The translations under genes were made by a program, and so were the position numbers. The notes below the pieces were generated by a model. The model made no database searches, was not told the DNA's origin, and saw only the letters and a program-made list of their open reading frames with translations. This document shows positions 53,151 through 63,412 of a stretch of 64,000 nt of DNA, piece after piece; within the stretch, counting starts at the first letter, position 1, and each line of letters opens with the position of its first letter. Source of the DNA: Craterostigma plantagineum (taxonomy: Eukaryota; Streptophyta; Magnoliopsida; Lamiales; Linderniaceae); assembly GCA_027422505.1 (NCBI GenBank), contig JAPQWV010000005.1, positions 12,467,501-12,531,500 on the forward strand, written 5' to 3'.

Positions 53151-53560
53151 CATAAAAATATTCTGCAATGAAACAAGAATCTTGCAGAAAAGACGTTGAA
53201 CGTGCATTCGGAGTTCTTCAACACTTGGAATCATAGCAGGAACGGTACGTTATTGGAAAAACGAAGTGTTACATGATATAATAATTTCATGTATTATTTT
53301 ACATAACATGATTGTGAGGATGAGCGTGACCTAAATGCGCCAATTGAAATTGAGATGGAAACGCCATCGCCGGAAATCGAAGTGGCGATAGATGAAAATA
53401 CCCGATTTGAAGATTTCAGATCTCGGTAAAAAAAATTTAGGAATAAAGATGATCATATTGCACTTAGAAATGCGTTGATTGATCATTTATGGACGAATAC
53501 ACAAATGCCGAGACTTGAAACTATCTCTCTATTGCTTGTACGAATGTTTTTTTATTTGAG
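53151..53560 (+). pseudogene. PIF/Harbinger-type transposase relic
   Basis: 53171-53221 encodes KQESCRKDVERAFGVLQ, the hallmark motif near the last catalytic acid of HARBI1-like DDE nucleases. It is followed by YWKNEVLHDIIISCIILHNMIV and, after a frameshift and a stop, DDHIALRNALIDHLW. These are the C-terminal ~120 residues only; the N-terminal catalytic part and TIRs are not recognisable. It lies 400 bp from the TAA-flanked MITE at 52082. Confidence 0.8.
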
Positions 53561-53699
53561 TCTTAATGTATCTTTAGGTCGAGTATTGTTTTCTAATGAA
53601 TATTTATTTCTCCGAACGTTTATGCGTAAGATTTTCCAATCAAATTTAAAATAATAGTTTGGTCTAATTTGTAATTTTAGTAGAATGTGTGAGTGTTAT

Positions 53700-54052
53700 T
53701 GTTAGGTCCTCGATTATCAACTCAATCAATCCTAGGCATGAATTCTAAATAATTCGATTAGTAATGATTATGATTTATAATTCGATCAAAAAACTCCAAG
53801 TAAGAACACGAGAGAGGATTCGAGTAGAGTGAGAAAGTTACTAATGTTTCTCTCTCTAGGAGTTGAATTGCAAGCCTTTCGGATCGATTTCCAAAACTTT
53901 CTCCATTCAGCTCAAAGATTACAAATGTATTTATACCAAACAAACTTGGTATAAATAACAATCTAGTCCTAATCTACGGTCTATTTACAGAAACGCCCCT
54001 AATACAAAGATAGCTAATTAAATCAAAGCATAATTCTAAATCGTATGCTACA
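53700..54052 (-). repeat. 3' LTR of copia element 5 (353 bp)
   Basis: Same family as 8810 and 13720: in element orientation begins TGTAGCATACG, ends GGACCTAACA. Palindrome at 53930-53955. Flank GTTAT (53695-53699) would be the target duplication. A polypurine tract follows on its right, so this is the 3' LTR of a minus-strand copy. Confidence 0.85.
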
Positions 54053-54064
54053 ATCTCCCCCTTT
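54053..54064 (-). other. Polypurine tract of copia element 5
   Basis: AAAGGGGGAGAT on the minus strand, touching the 3' LTR start. Confidence 0.85.
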
Positions 54065-54713
54065 GTGCTTGATTGCCCTTCAGCTCTGTTTGTCGGGCGT
54101 AGAATGACTTGCGCAAGTCCAGCACATGCTCGTAATGTCTTATAGTGTCCCTCAGCTCGAGCTGCTCATGTATGGCTTCGAGTATCTGAGTTAGATGCGG
54201 TTGCTCCTCTTACTAGTTTGTGGTTGGGCAGCCAGGTCTCTCCATCCATTTTTTCCAATCTCTTATTGATATTCCTCCTGATTATCTTGAGTGTTCCATC
54301 ACAGAATTTGCGGACCTCAGTCGTTACCATCAGCCTATTCTTCTTAGCAAGTGTGTTGAGGTAGGTGATGCCTAAGACTTGATCAGAAAGATGTGATTGA
54401 TGGGAAGCCCTTCGTTTCAGGACACTTCATGCGCGGAGCTGTCATGTTGACCTTCTTCATGTTGCTTTCCAAAGCCATCTGAAGGTCGTGTGCGGTAAAG
54501 TACTTGACCTGGCGCACCATGGCCCTGTTGATTCCCTCGAGCCCTTCCTTCTTAATGTAGCCTTGAGGATCCTTGTACTTCTCCACATACACCTGGAAGA
54601 GGTTGTAGATCTCGTAGGCTAGAAAGTAGGGTAGATCAGTCTCGTCTAGCTCGTCTCGAGTTCTATTTGTCCGCTCGATGATGTAGATTGGAGTTGGAAA
54701 CTTTTGGAACTAT
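54065..54713 (-). pseudogene. Copia element 5: C-terminus of the extra ORF
   Basis: Minus-strand coding directly upstream of the polypurine tract. About 54590-54690 reads YFLAYEIYNLFQ; 54383-54592 reads MYVEKYKDPQGYIKKEGLEG, NRAMVRQVKYFTAHDLQMAL, TKGFPSITSF; then, with breaks, TYLNTLAKKNRLMVTTEVRK, FCDGTLKIIRRNINKRLE and a final LRDTIRHYEHVLDLRKSFYA. It is not protease, integrase, RT or RNase H. Its position just before the PPT suggests the C-terminal part of the extra ORF whose N-terminal part is at 14230-17240. I know no function. Confidence 0.55.
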
Positions 54714-54718
54714 TTTAT

Positions 54719-55063
54719 TGTATTCAATTAATAGAGTTGTCTTTGTCTTGCTATGCAAATTAGTAGTCTTGGGCTAAATTGTAATTAGTCATTGTATAGG
54801 ACTACTTGTGTAAATATACCACGAGGTGGTATATATAAGTGAACTCCTTAGGAAATAAGGAGTGTGTTGTAGCAAGGAAAATCAGATCGAAAATAGAATC
54901 GGGAATTTTTAGAGAGAAAAATTCGCCACATTGCTTTTTCTACAACTTATTTCTCTCTCAACCTTCAACGTAGGTAAATCTCAATCGTAAGTTTTTGAAT
55001 TCTTAAGATTTACTATACGATTCTTCATAATTCGATCTAGGTTGGATAAATTAGGACCTAACA
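54719..55063 (+). repeat. 5' LTR of plus-strand copia element 6 (345 bp)
   Basis: Starts TGTATTCAATT, ends GGACCTAACA, followed by the PBS. Has an ATATACCA/TGGTATAT palindrome (54814-54834) overlapping the TATATAA box. Inserted in opposite orientation into the extra ORF of element 5; left flank TTTAT. Confidence 0.8.
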
Positions 55064-55064
55064 A

Positions 55065-55077
55065 TTGGTATCAGAGC
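55065..55077 (+). other. Primer binding site, tRNA-iMet
   Basis: TTGGTATCAGAGC one base after the LTR. Confidence 0.9.
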
Positions 55078-57024
55078 TGAGCGTGTTAGGATTAGGACTG
55101 AGTTTCAGATTTTTCGAATCTGTTTTTCACTATTCACGTGGCACTGTTCATCGCAGATTTTCAATTTGATTTTTCTTAATTCGAATTGTTTTGATGTTAT
55201 TGAGGTTCGATTCCGTGTTTCTAAATGATCTGAGCTTGTTTTCGTTCGATCGAACCACATACTGAGTGTTTTGTTATTGAAAACTGTTCTTCACGGCCTT
55301 AATTTGATTTTTAAAAAATTGAACTGATTTTGCTTTGGTATTGCTAAACTGAGTGTTTATTCTTGTCAATTTCATGATTTCGATCGATTACTCGGACTTT
55401 GGTAGACTGATTTGCTGTTTTCGTTCGGATTTGTGAAAAATTGTGTTCTTCGTGTTCTTCGTAGAATTCATCAAATTCTGGAAAAATTTGATATGTTTTG
55501 CTGTTTTCTGGTTTGATTCCGTGTTAAAACTGTTGTTATGTGTTTTTCAATCAATAACTTTTGCTTAATATGCATGATTAATTGTTTTTGATTGACTTCT
55601 GTTTTCGAAAGTTCTGGTAAAGTCTCAGTGAAAGTTCTTCGATGGTCTCATCGCAAAAACTGTGTGCATCAGTATTAGTATCCCATCGAAAACAGTATTA
55701 CGCTCGAGAAACTAACTTTTGGAAATAGTACAATTCAGTCTTGATTGAAAACTGTACTCGTCTTTTACGATCGAAAACAATTATCCATCCAAAAACATCC
55801 ACGTGTCTTTTATGATCGAAAAACATTTCGATCTCAAAAAGTCAAAATGCCACTTGGCTCTTGGAAACAATTTCCTTAGTAACATCAGCATCGAGAAACT
55901 GCTCCTTTGCACATCATCGATTGAAAACAGGAATTGCATAGACATACATATTTATGATCGAAAATCTGATCGCAAAACAAGGATAGTGCATATAGGGACA
56001 TAATCGTAAAAGCACACTCCTTTATTGCACATGATCGACAATTTGTTCAATTTGATTAGACATGATCGAAATTTTTTTTGTATGCAATATAACAAGGGTC
56101 AATTCGAAATCAGGCCCCATTAAGGGTTTGATTTAGAATTCAGGCACTGGTTGAGAATTTTCTAGGGTAAAGGACCCATTTTGTGTGGTGTAAAAAAAGT
56201 GGTATGAAAGATATATGAACTGGTATAGAATGATCAGTTTGTGTTACAAACTTTCAACATACTGGTATGTCAGAGCAATGAAGTGGTACTGCAGAAAATA
56301 AACTGGTATTAGATGATCATAACGGATTATGGTTTTGTGGTACAGAATTTCAACATACTGGTATGTAAAGCAATGAAGTGGTACTGCAGAAAATAGGTCC
56401 TTAAAACTAAAATTTTTGCCAAGAGGGCCTGAATCCTAAATGATAGTTATGTGGGGGCCTGAAATGAAAATACCCCATATAACAAAACTAGTAATCATTA
56501 CATCATCATTGCATAATCATTCTATCATCATTACCTTGCATTGAACCTTGATTTGAATTTCTAAAGCAATCGAAATTTTTTTTTTTTGCTCTTTCATTAC
56601 AGCATCGAAAATTGTTCTTTTTCATACAACATTCGAAATTTTTTTCAAATCAGAAACTTAGTAATAATAAAACTAAAAATAGTACTTCATTGAAAAACGT
56701 AACAATCGAAAACAGTGCCTTATATTGACATTAAAAAAAGACTTAATAAAATTTTTTCGATCGAAAACAGTAACCTTCAAATTGGCACATTCTAATTTTG
56801 GTAATTTTTCTAAAGTATTCTAAATCAATTTAAAACGTTTCGGTAAAACACCCAAAGTTTTTCGATACTCACTATATTTGATTAATTTTGATAATACCAA
56901 ATCCTTTCGAATCTAAAATTTTAAAAGCCAAATATTTTAATCAATATTAAAAAAAATTTCAAATCCATACGTCAACGATCAAAATACCCAACCAAAATTT
57001 AAATAAAAAAATATTCATACCAAA
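55078..57024 (+). other. Copia element 6 leader region, gag N-terminus missing
   Basis: Nearly 2 kb between PBS and the first gag codons, rich in ATCGAAAA/TTTTCGAT motifs. A Mutator-like MITE (56096-56476) accounts for 0.4 kb. No UBN2 coding remains, so the gag N-terminus was deleted or has decayed. Confidence 0.55.
56096..56476. mobile_element. Mutator-like MITE, 381 bp, with perfect 9-bp TSD
   Basis: TIRs begin GGGTCAATTCGAAATCAGG and, inverted, GGGGTATTTTCATTTCAGG, both running into CCCC. Direct flanks ATATAACAA at 56087-56095 and 56477-56485 are identical (9 bp, Mutator-type). Inside, a ~96-bp unit starting TTTCAACATACTGG is tandemly repeated (56252 and 56348). No ORF. Confidence 0.88.
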
Positions 57025-57433
57025 ATGGACACCGACTCAATTACTCTATCCGACAACACTAGCTCCGACATTGATGAAGAGGTGAAAGAGTTGGGGCGTC
57101 AACTACAATTAATTGAGAAGGAGTTAAAGAAGAAGTCCACAAAAACCAAGTCACCCTCAAAAAAGCAAGAGACTACAAACTCAGAACAAACGACTCACTT
57201 GGCTTTGATGGCACACCACGAAGAAGAGACTAATACATCTTCTAAGGAAGCAGTGATCCCTAACTCTACATTGTTTAACATGTTAGAATCCTTATAAACT
57301 AGGTATGCTAACATGAAAAATGAGCGGAAAAGTACAAGAGCGTTAGAGGACGAATTAACTAAGTCTAAGGAGGAAATAGCTAGTCTCGAATCTAAGCTTA
57401 GGAGCTCTAGTGCGAAAATAGAAGATTTTAGAA
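57025..57433 (+). pseudogene. Copia element 6: gag coiled-coil remnant
   Basis: MDTDSITLSDNTSSDIDEEV, ELGRQLQLIEKELKKKS, THLALMAHHEEE, STLFNMLESL, then a TAA, then in frame RYANMKNERKS, EDELTKSKEEIASLESKL, SSSAKIEDF. It aligns with the gag middle of elements 1 and 2 (MLESYQKQYANMKREQKS) but lacks UBN2 and the zinc knuckle. Cut at 57433 by an LTR fragment. Confidence 0.8.
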
Positions 57434-57622
57434 ATTTGATCCGAAGGGCTGCCAATCTAATTTTTAGAGAGAGAAATTAAGAAAACATCATCTCACTACA
57501 AGGTTTCTCTCTCGACGTTCTTCAAAGAAGGTTTTCGATCGAAATTCAATTCTCAATAATTCTAATCGATTTCCTTAGGATTGAAGCCTAGGATCTTAGA
57601 GTTGATAAAATAGGACCTAACA
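57434..57622 (+). repeat. 5'-truncated copia LTR (element 7)
   Basis: Starts at TTGATCCGAAGGGC and ends GGACCTAACA. Matches the last ~190 bases of the family LTR (compare the reverse of 8810-9010). Confidence 0.8.
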
Positions 57623-57623
57623 A

Positions 57624-57636
57624 TTGGTATCAGAGC
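57624..57636 (+). other. Primer binding site, tRNA-iMet
   Basis: TTGGTATCAGAGC one base after the LTR fragment. Confidence 0.9.
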
Positions 57637-58290
57637 AGATTCGTTCTGTTTTGAATCGTAAATTGTTAGAATTGGATCGAAATTTTAATTCTGATACTGT
57701 TCCATCGAAGAAAAGTTTGGCGCGAAATTCAATTTCGATCTGACAGCTTAATTCTAAGCTTATTTGGTTTGAATTTGATGATTCTGTGCCCGTCTTAGGT
57801 TTTAAATTGATTGTGATTAGATCATTAGCTGTTTAAACATCGATTTAATAGATTTGATCGGATTTGAGACATTACTGTTCGCGCGTAGAACTGTTAGAAC
57901 ACATTCTGATTTTGGTCAAAATCGACATGTTTTGCTTCATAATGTGTTTAATTGTTTGTTCGTGCGTGTTCATCATCTGATTACGAGCAAATACCATGAA
58001 TTTCATCGTCTTTGCTTGAATCAGTGTTAATTGTGTTCTGTGATTTTTTGGGATCATCTCAATTTTTCTCGCTAGGTTTTTCAATCAGATTAATTTCTCG
58101 ATCGAAAAACTCTGCGCGAAAATTTTTCTCGATCAGAATACTAAGTCAGACCTAAAGTCGCCTTTACCAAGAACGACTTTAGTAGAAAAATTTCTCGAGC
58201 ATTATTTAGCGAAAATCTTTTTTGACGAGACCAATATTGACCTTTGCGATCGCAAAACTTCCCCTCGAAAAACATTTTCGGTCAAACGGC
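57637..58290 (+). other. Copia element 7 leader, 3'-truncated
   Basis: Matches, in reverse, the leaders of elements 1 and 2 (for example TTTCTCGAGCATTAT and CGAAAAACATTTTCGGTCAAAC) up to ~58290, where LINE sequence takes over. Confidence 0.7.
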
Positions 58291-59020
58291 TTAGGTCCTG
58301 TTTTCCAGTCAACGGATTTATAGGCGTACATGATAACGCTCACGACGCAACAAGCGGTAGCGATCTACCGACCAGACAGCACATCGACAAAACCGAAAAC
58401 AGCCCAGACACCTACAAGGTCCCAACAAGACCTAAGCCTAAAACAGGATATACAATACAATGCAATACAGAGGCTAAGGTAGGTGTCACAATCCATAACC
58501 AGCAACAGGATCCTGGCACCAGATGCAGTGCCAGCAGGGCAGCCGGGCGACGTGCAGGCAAGGTGCAAGCACACATCAGAGGATAATATCACCTAGGAAA
58601 TTATCAAGCGGAAAGGGGAAAACGCAGCAAGTGCGTCCGCAAGTCTGGTCGGGGAGAAAAGGCGTGATATCGCCATCTCCTGTTTCTTTCCGCCCAGAGG
58701 AAGCCACCAAAGCCAACAAGAAGCCCGACAACAGCACCAGCAAAAGGAACCGCCCGGGAAGTCCCACCCCAAAAACGAGCAAAACTGCACAAAAAACAGC
58801 AACAAAAACGGAGGAGCAGGGCTAAAGCAAAAAAACAAAAGGGGGAAAATGAGAGAGGGAAAGAGAGAACCGAGCTCCTCCCCAAGCCACGGTTGCTGCA
58901 TCCCATCTCAGCCCAACAGCACCAACTTTGAACAGGTATCAAAGCGTGAGCATTTCGTCTCTTGACTACCAAGAACAAACAAGCAAGACAACAAAAACCC
59001 CCCATCCTACCAAGCTATAC
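58291..59020 (-). other. LINE 3' untranslated region
   Basis: GC-rich non-coding sequence downstream of LINE ORF2. No poly(A) tail or target duplication is recognisable at the copia joint. Cys/Phe/Leu-rich minus-strand ORFs here are compositional. Confidence 0.5.
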
Positions 59021-62000
59021 GTCACGCCCGCCGTAGAGCACAACATTGTAGCGCATACTTAGAGGGGAGGGTAGAAAGACGTAGACAAAGTAACATTTCA
59101 ATATCAGCAATAAGGTGACCTGGTTGGCGTTGCCTCCCGTCGTGCCACCTTTGTTCCGCTCCATCCACAGGTGGTACACCAATGAAGTCAGTGGATGATG
59201 TGGCCCAACTTAGCTAAGTGTTTACCCCTCCATCGTCGAGCCGCCCATCTGATACCGACGAACCAGCCCCTAACCGGCCAGCCAAAGCGTAATTTCATGC
59301 GAAGAAGCCGAAGGCAGCGTCTGGAGTAGGGACAATCGAAGAAAAGGTGCCTAGTAGTCTCGACCGCTTGAGTATCGCAAAGAAGGCAGGTAGAACATCC
59401 AGCCTTAGCCGCAACCCACGGTTTATCCCTCGTCGCCAATCTATCTCTGATAGCGAGCCATAGGATGATTTCATGTCTCGGTATGGCAAGTGGGCCGCCA
59501 AAGAGCGTGTACCATGGGACCTTTGCCCGCCTCAGACGGATATTCTCCCTGGCCAAGCGGGTAGAGAAGATACCATTCGAAGACGCACTCCAGAGAATCG
59601 TATCCTCCTCGTTGGGTTTGACCTGTGGAAGTAAGGGCTCGATGTCTAGATATTCCGTCGAAGTCCGCGTAGGCCAGCCCCAGCCATCCTCACAAATCAC
59701 TTCACTAAGCTTGGAGTCAAGAGGAAGGCCCATAACCATGGGGCCACGTGGGAAGCGATCAATCAAGGGGCCCGTGAAGAGCCAAGGGTCAGTCCACAGC
59801 CTAATAGAAGTACCATTCCCAATGCTGAATGTGATAAGTGGACGAATGTGGTCGCGAAGCTTTAAGAGCTTCCTCCAACTCCATGAATTGCATGGTGATG
59901 GTCTAATAGTCCAAAGCGATGTGTTATGAAGACGCGTCTGCTGGATCCAAGAGGCCCAAATCGAAGAATTCTCCCTGTTCAGCAGGTTCCAAAGAAGTCG
60001 CAATAACAGAGCCTTGTTATCTGTTTCAATCGATCTGATTCCCAGGCCACCTTCATCTTTCGGTAGGCAAATATCGACACAAGCCACTTTAACAGAGGAG
60101 TCATTCCATAAGAAACTTCTGAGTTTTGCCTCGATGCTTTTGATGATTCCTTTGGGAAGGAGAAAAACACTCGCCCAATATGTGTGAAACCCAAGAAGGA
60201 CGGATTTGATAAGTTGTATCCGACCCGCGTATGATAAAGATAGGTTCGTCCACGATCCCAAGCGTCGGTCAATGCTGCTGAGGAGGGGGCGCCGCAATCA
60301 GCACTACTAAGTCGCGAAGTGATAAGGGGGACCCCAAGGTATCGAACTGGAAGGGAGCCAAGCGGGATCCCCATCAATGCATAGAGCTGATCCTTCAGGC
60401 CATCGGCCCTTTTAGAGATGAACATCTCGCTTTTTTCAAGGTTGGTCTGTAGGCCGGAGAGTGTAACAAACTGTTCCAGGCAGCCTTTGAAGGTGTTCAC
60501 CGACTCAATACATGCGAGAAAAGAATAATATCATCAGCGAATGAGAGCATAAAGAGCTTAGTTGTCTCGCATTTCCAATGGAAGCGGAATCTGGTGTTGC
60601 GTCGAATTCCGTCAGTAATAATGCCATGCAGGACCTCCATCACGAGCGTTGAAAGGTAGGGTGAGATAGGGTCTCCCTGTCGAAGACCACGCAGCCCTTG
60701 GAAGAACCCTTCAGGTTTGCCATTAATGTTGATAGAGTAGAAAGGCGTCGTAAGACAAGCTCGGATCCAGCCACGAATGTACTGTGGAAATTGAGAGCTT
60801 CAAGCGTTCCAAGAATGAAGTCCCACTCAACCCGGTCATAGGCTTTAGCAATATCAATTTTGAAGGCCACTCGCTCAGGTAAACCCACGCTGTTATACCC
60901 ATGACAGACTTCCTGTGCTAGGGGAATGTTATCCGATATACGGCGGCCAGGGATAAAGACCGTTTGTGTCGGGTGAACAAGGCGGCCAAGGCAGCCCTTC
61001 AAGCGATTAGCAATGACCTTAGAAATGATTTTATAGATCACATTACAACATGAAATAGGTCTGAAGTCTTTTGCGAAACGTGGGTTGTCATTCTTGGGGA
61101 TGAGCGTAATGAGCGTCGAGTTGAGCTCCTTAAGGAGGAACACCGTTCTGAAAAATTCCTTGATGGCGTGGGTGATGTCCGTGCCAACCTTGGCCCAAGC
61201 GTGCTTGAAAAAGGCCGCCGAAAACCCATCAGGACCGGGGGACTTGTTGTCTCCCATAGAGAAAAAAGCCCGCCAAACCTCGTCATCGCTGATCGGTTGT
61301 ATCATAGCTATAGCCTCGTCCCTTCCAAGCTTTCGTTCCAGATAAGGGGCGATCATATCAGCAGACATGTGGCTAATGTGGGTGGAATGGCCGAGCAGCT
61401 CCGTGTAGAAGCGGATCAGTTCAGTTCGAACTTGAGCATTGCCCTCGAAAGTGTCCCCCCCCTCATTCTCCAGGAAGAAGATCCGGTTGGTAACCCGACG
61501 AGTGGCAACTTTCTTGAAAAAGAAAGAGGTGCATTGATCCCCGTCCTTGAGTCAAGCCACTTTAGCGCGTTGAGTAAGAGCGTCATGCTCCATTTTCACT
61601 GCTTTAGCATACGCAAATCGGCATTGCTTCTCAAGAAGAAGTAGGTTCGGCTCCATATGATGGTGTGTGGCCATTTGTTGAACGATGTCGAGGAATTTCT
61701 TAGCCTCGAGGGTGTTGCGGTTCAGGTCTCCTTGGCATGTTTGACGAATCTTCAACTAATTTGATGAAACGAGGGTCCTTGGTAAGGAAATTATCAAATT
61801 TTAAGATAGCACCCATAGCCCGCGACGGGGTGTTAGCCTCCAAGATGAGAGGGGAGTGGTCAGATGTGGATGGGAGAGCGCAATGATAGACTAGATCACC
61901 AAAACGGGCGAACCAAGAGCGGTTTCCCACCATTCTGTCCAATCTCCGCCAAATAGCGGCGGTGCCGCTTTGTTGGTTGTACCACGTAAATAGCGGTCCC

Positions 62001-62533
62001 ACGCGTGGTAAGCCGATTAGATCAGAAGCTGTAAAGCAAGCTGCCATGTCAGGACAGCCGCCACCCGGAGCTCCTCCCCGAGCCTCCGTGTTATCCAAGA
62101 TCACATTGAAATCACCCATCACAACCCACGGGGTATCCACCCGAGTCTGAGCCGTCGCAGTGAGGTCAGCCCACAAGTTCCGACGGTCCGCACGTTTATT
62201 CAGCACATAAATGAAGGAGATGTAGAAAACTTGCCTTTCGTCCAAGATTAACACTTTACAATGGATGGATTGCGTAGTGTAAGCCTCTACAGTGACAGTC
62301 ACGAGGCTAGGGTCCCATCCCATCCAAATACGAGAATTCGGTCCATTATCATATTCATAAAACCAACTCCAATTATTGATTGATTGAGTTATAGAAGAAG
62401 CATTCTGCTCAGAGACCATCGTTTCAAGGAGACCCGTGATTCTCAGATTATACTTCGCTACCAACTCCCTCACCGCCCATCTGTGGTCTAACCTGTTAAG
62501 ACCACGTGTGTTCCAAACGGCGCTAGGTATCAT
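59021..62533 (-). pseudogene. L1-type LINE ORF2: endonuclease, RT, zinc-ribbon end
   Basis: Starts at ATG 62533, overlapping the ORF1 stop by ATGA. Apurinic-type endonuclease (61700-62533): WNTRGLNRLDHRWAV, GDFNVILDN, SDHSPLIL. Reverse transcriptase (60640-61368 and 60500-60640): NKSPGPDGFSAAFFKHAW, DFRPISCCNVIYKIISKV, FKIDIAKAYDRVEWDF, an RQGDPISPYL-type motif at ~60660 and the catalytic FADD at ~60525. The zf-RVT end (59188-60297) includes WLAIRDRLATRDK and CLLCDTQAVETTRHLFFDC. At least five frameshifts or stops (about 61700, 60780, 60640, 60500, 60300). No RNase H domain. It would nick and reverse-transcribe target DNA if intact. Confidence 0.9.
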
Positions 62534-63412
62534 GGGGAACCCATTGAGAGGGCTGATGTAGGACCCTTATTACAAGTATTCTCCCATTCCAAATCAGCAA
62601 GGATCACAAAAGGATTATAATCCGTAGAGTTAACGGGATCCAAGCTTGTCGAGCAGCCGTCGGTAGGCTGCCTTGTTCTCATGATGTTTTCAGTAGCTGT
62701 GTGGTTTCTTCGTGCCTTATACTCCATGGCGTTAGCTTCCCTGTTAGTTTCCTTAAGGACTGATTTTCCTTTTTCTTGATAGGCTGCACGACGCCTCTCA
62801 CGTCGCGTTACCGGGTCGGTAGTAGCTTGGGTAGTAGGCCGAATGGTTTGATTTGCAGCAGCTAAGGCTTGCGGGCGATGTTGTACAGCCGGCCGAGTGG
62901 CATTTTGGTTAGCCACCTTAGATGGTTTTGCCTGAACTGGTCGAGCTGACTCCGTTTGGTTCTTGGGGCACGCCGCACCTCCATGAGTCCATGATTCGCA
63001 TATCGAACACTTTCTGGGTCTCCACTCATACTCTACCCTAATGGGAATCACAGTCGAATGTCCACCTTCCTTGCTAGGGATTCGAACGTTAAATTGTTCT
63101 TCAAAGGGTGCCTCCAGAGATTTTTCAATGCAGATTCTTGCATATTCAAGTCGCTCGGCTTTAGCCGTTATGGCATCGGCGAAAAGGGGCTTACCTAGTA
63201 CACTCGCCACTATGCCAAGCCTTTCTTGGGTCCATAATTCCCAAGGCACATTACGTAACCTGATCCAGAGCGGGACCACCTCGTGTTGTTTCTTCTCGAA
63301 GGACATGCCAATCCTCCGAGCTTTGAGAAATAACGGCTGCCCTTGCATGATCCAAGGCCCGCCTTCCAAAATAGCCGCAAACGCCTTGGCTGTAGCAAAC
63401 CTGAATTTGAAT
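62530..63412 (-). pseudogene. L1-type LINE ORF1, N-terminally truncated
   Basis: Open from 63412 to 62530. Contains a DUF4283-like RNA-binding segment (FATAKAFAAILEGGPWIMQG, WIRLRNVPWELWTQERLG, AEYARICIEKSLEAP-type) and a CCHC-like knuckle CSICESWTHGGAACP (~62970), then a Lys/Arg/Thr-rich tail. The first ~60-100 residues are missing: sequence changes to gypsy LTR at ~63413, so the element is 5'-truncated. The stop overlaps the ORF2 start (ATGA). Confidence 0.85.

Noticed and set aside
53151..53560. Active PIF/Harbinger transposon
   Set aside because: Only the C-terminal transposase piece with a frameshift and a stop; no TIRs or TSD identifiable around it.
58592..59005. Cys/Phe/Leu-rich minus-strand ORFs (up to 133 codons)
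   Set aside because: Overlapping frames of GC-rich LINE 3' UTR with compositional bias, no domain.
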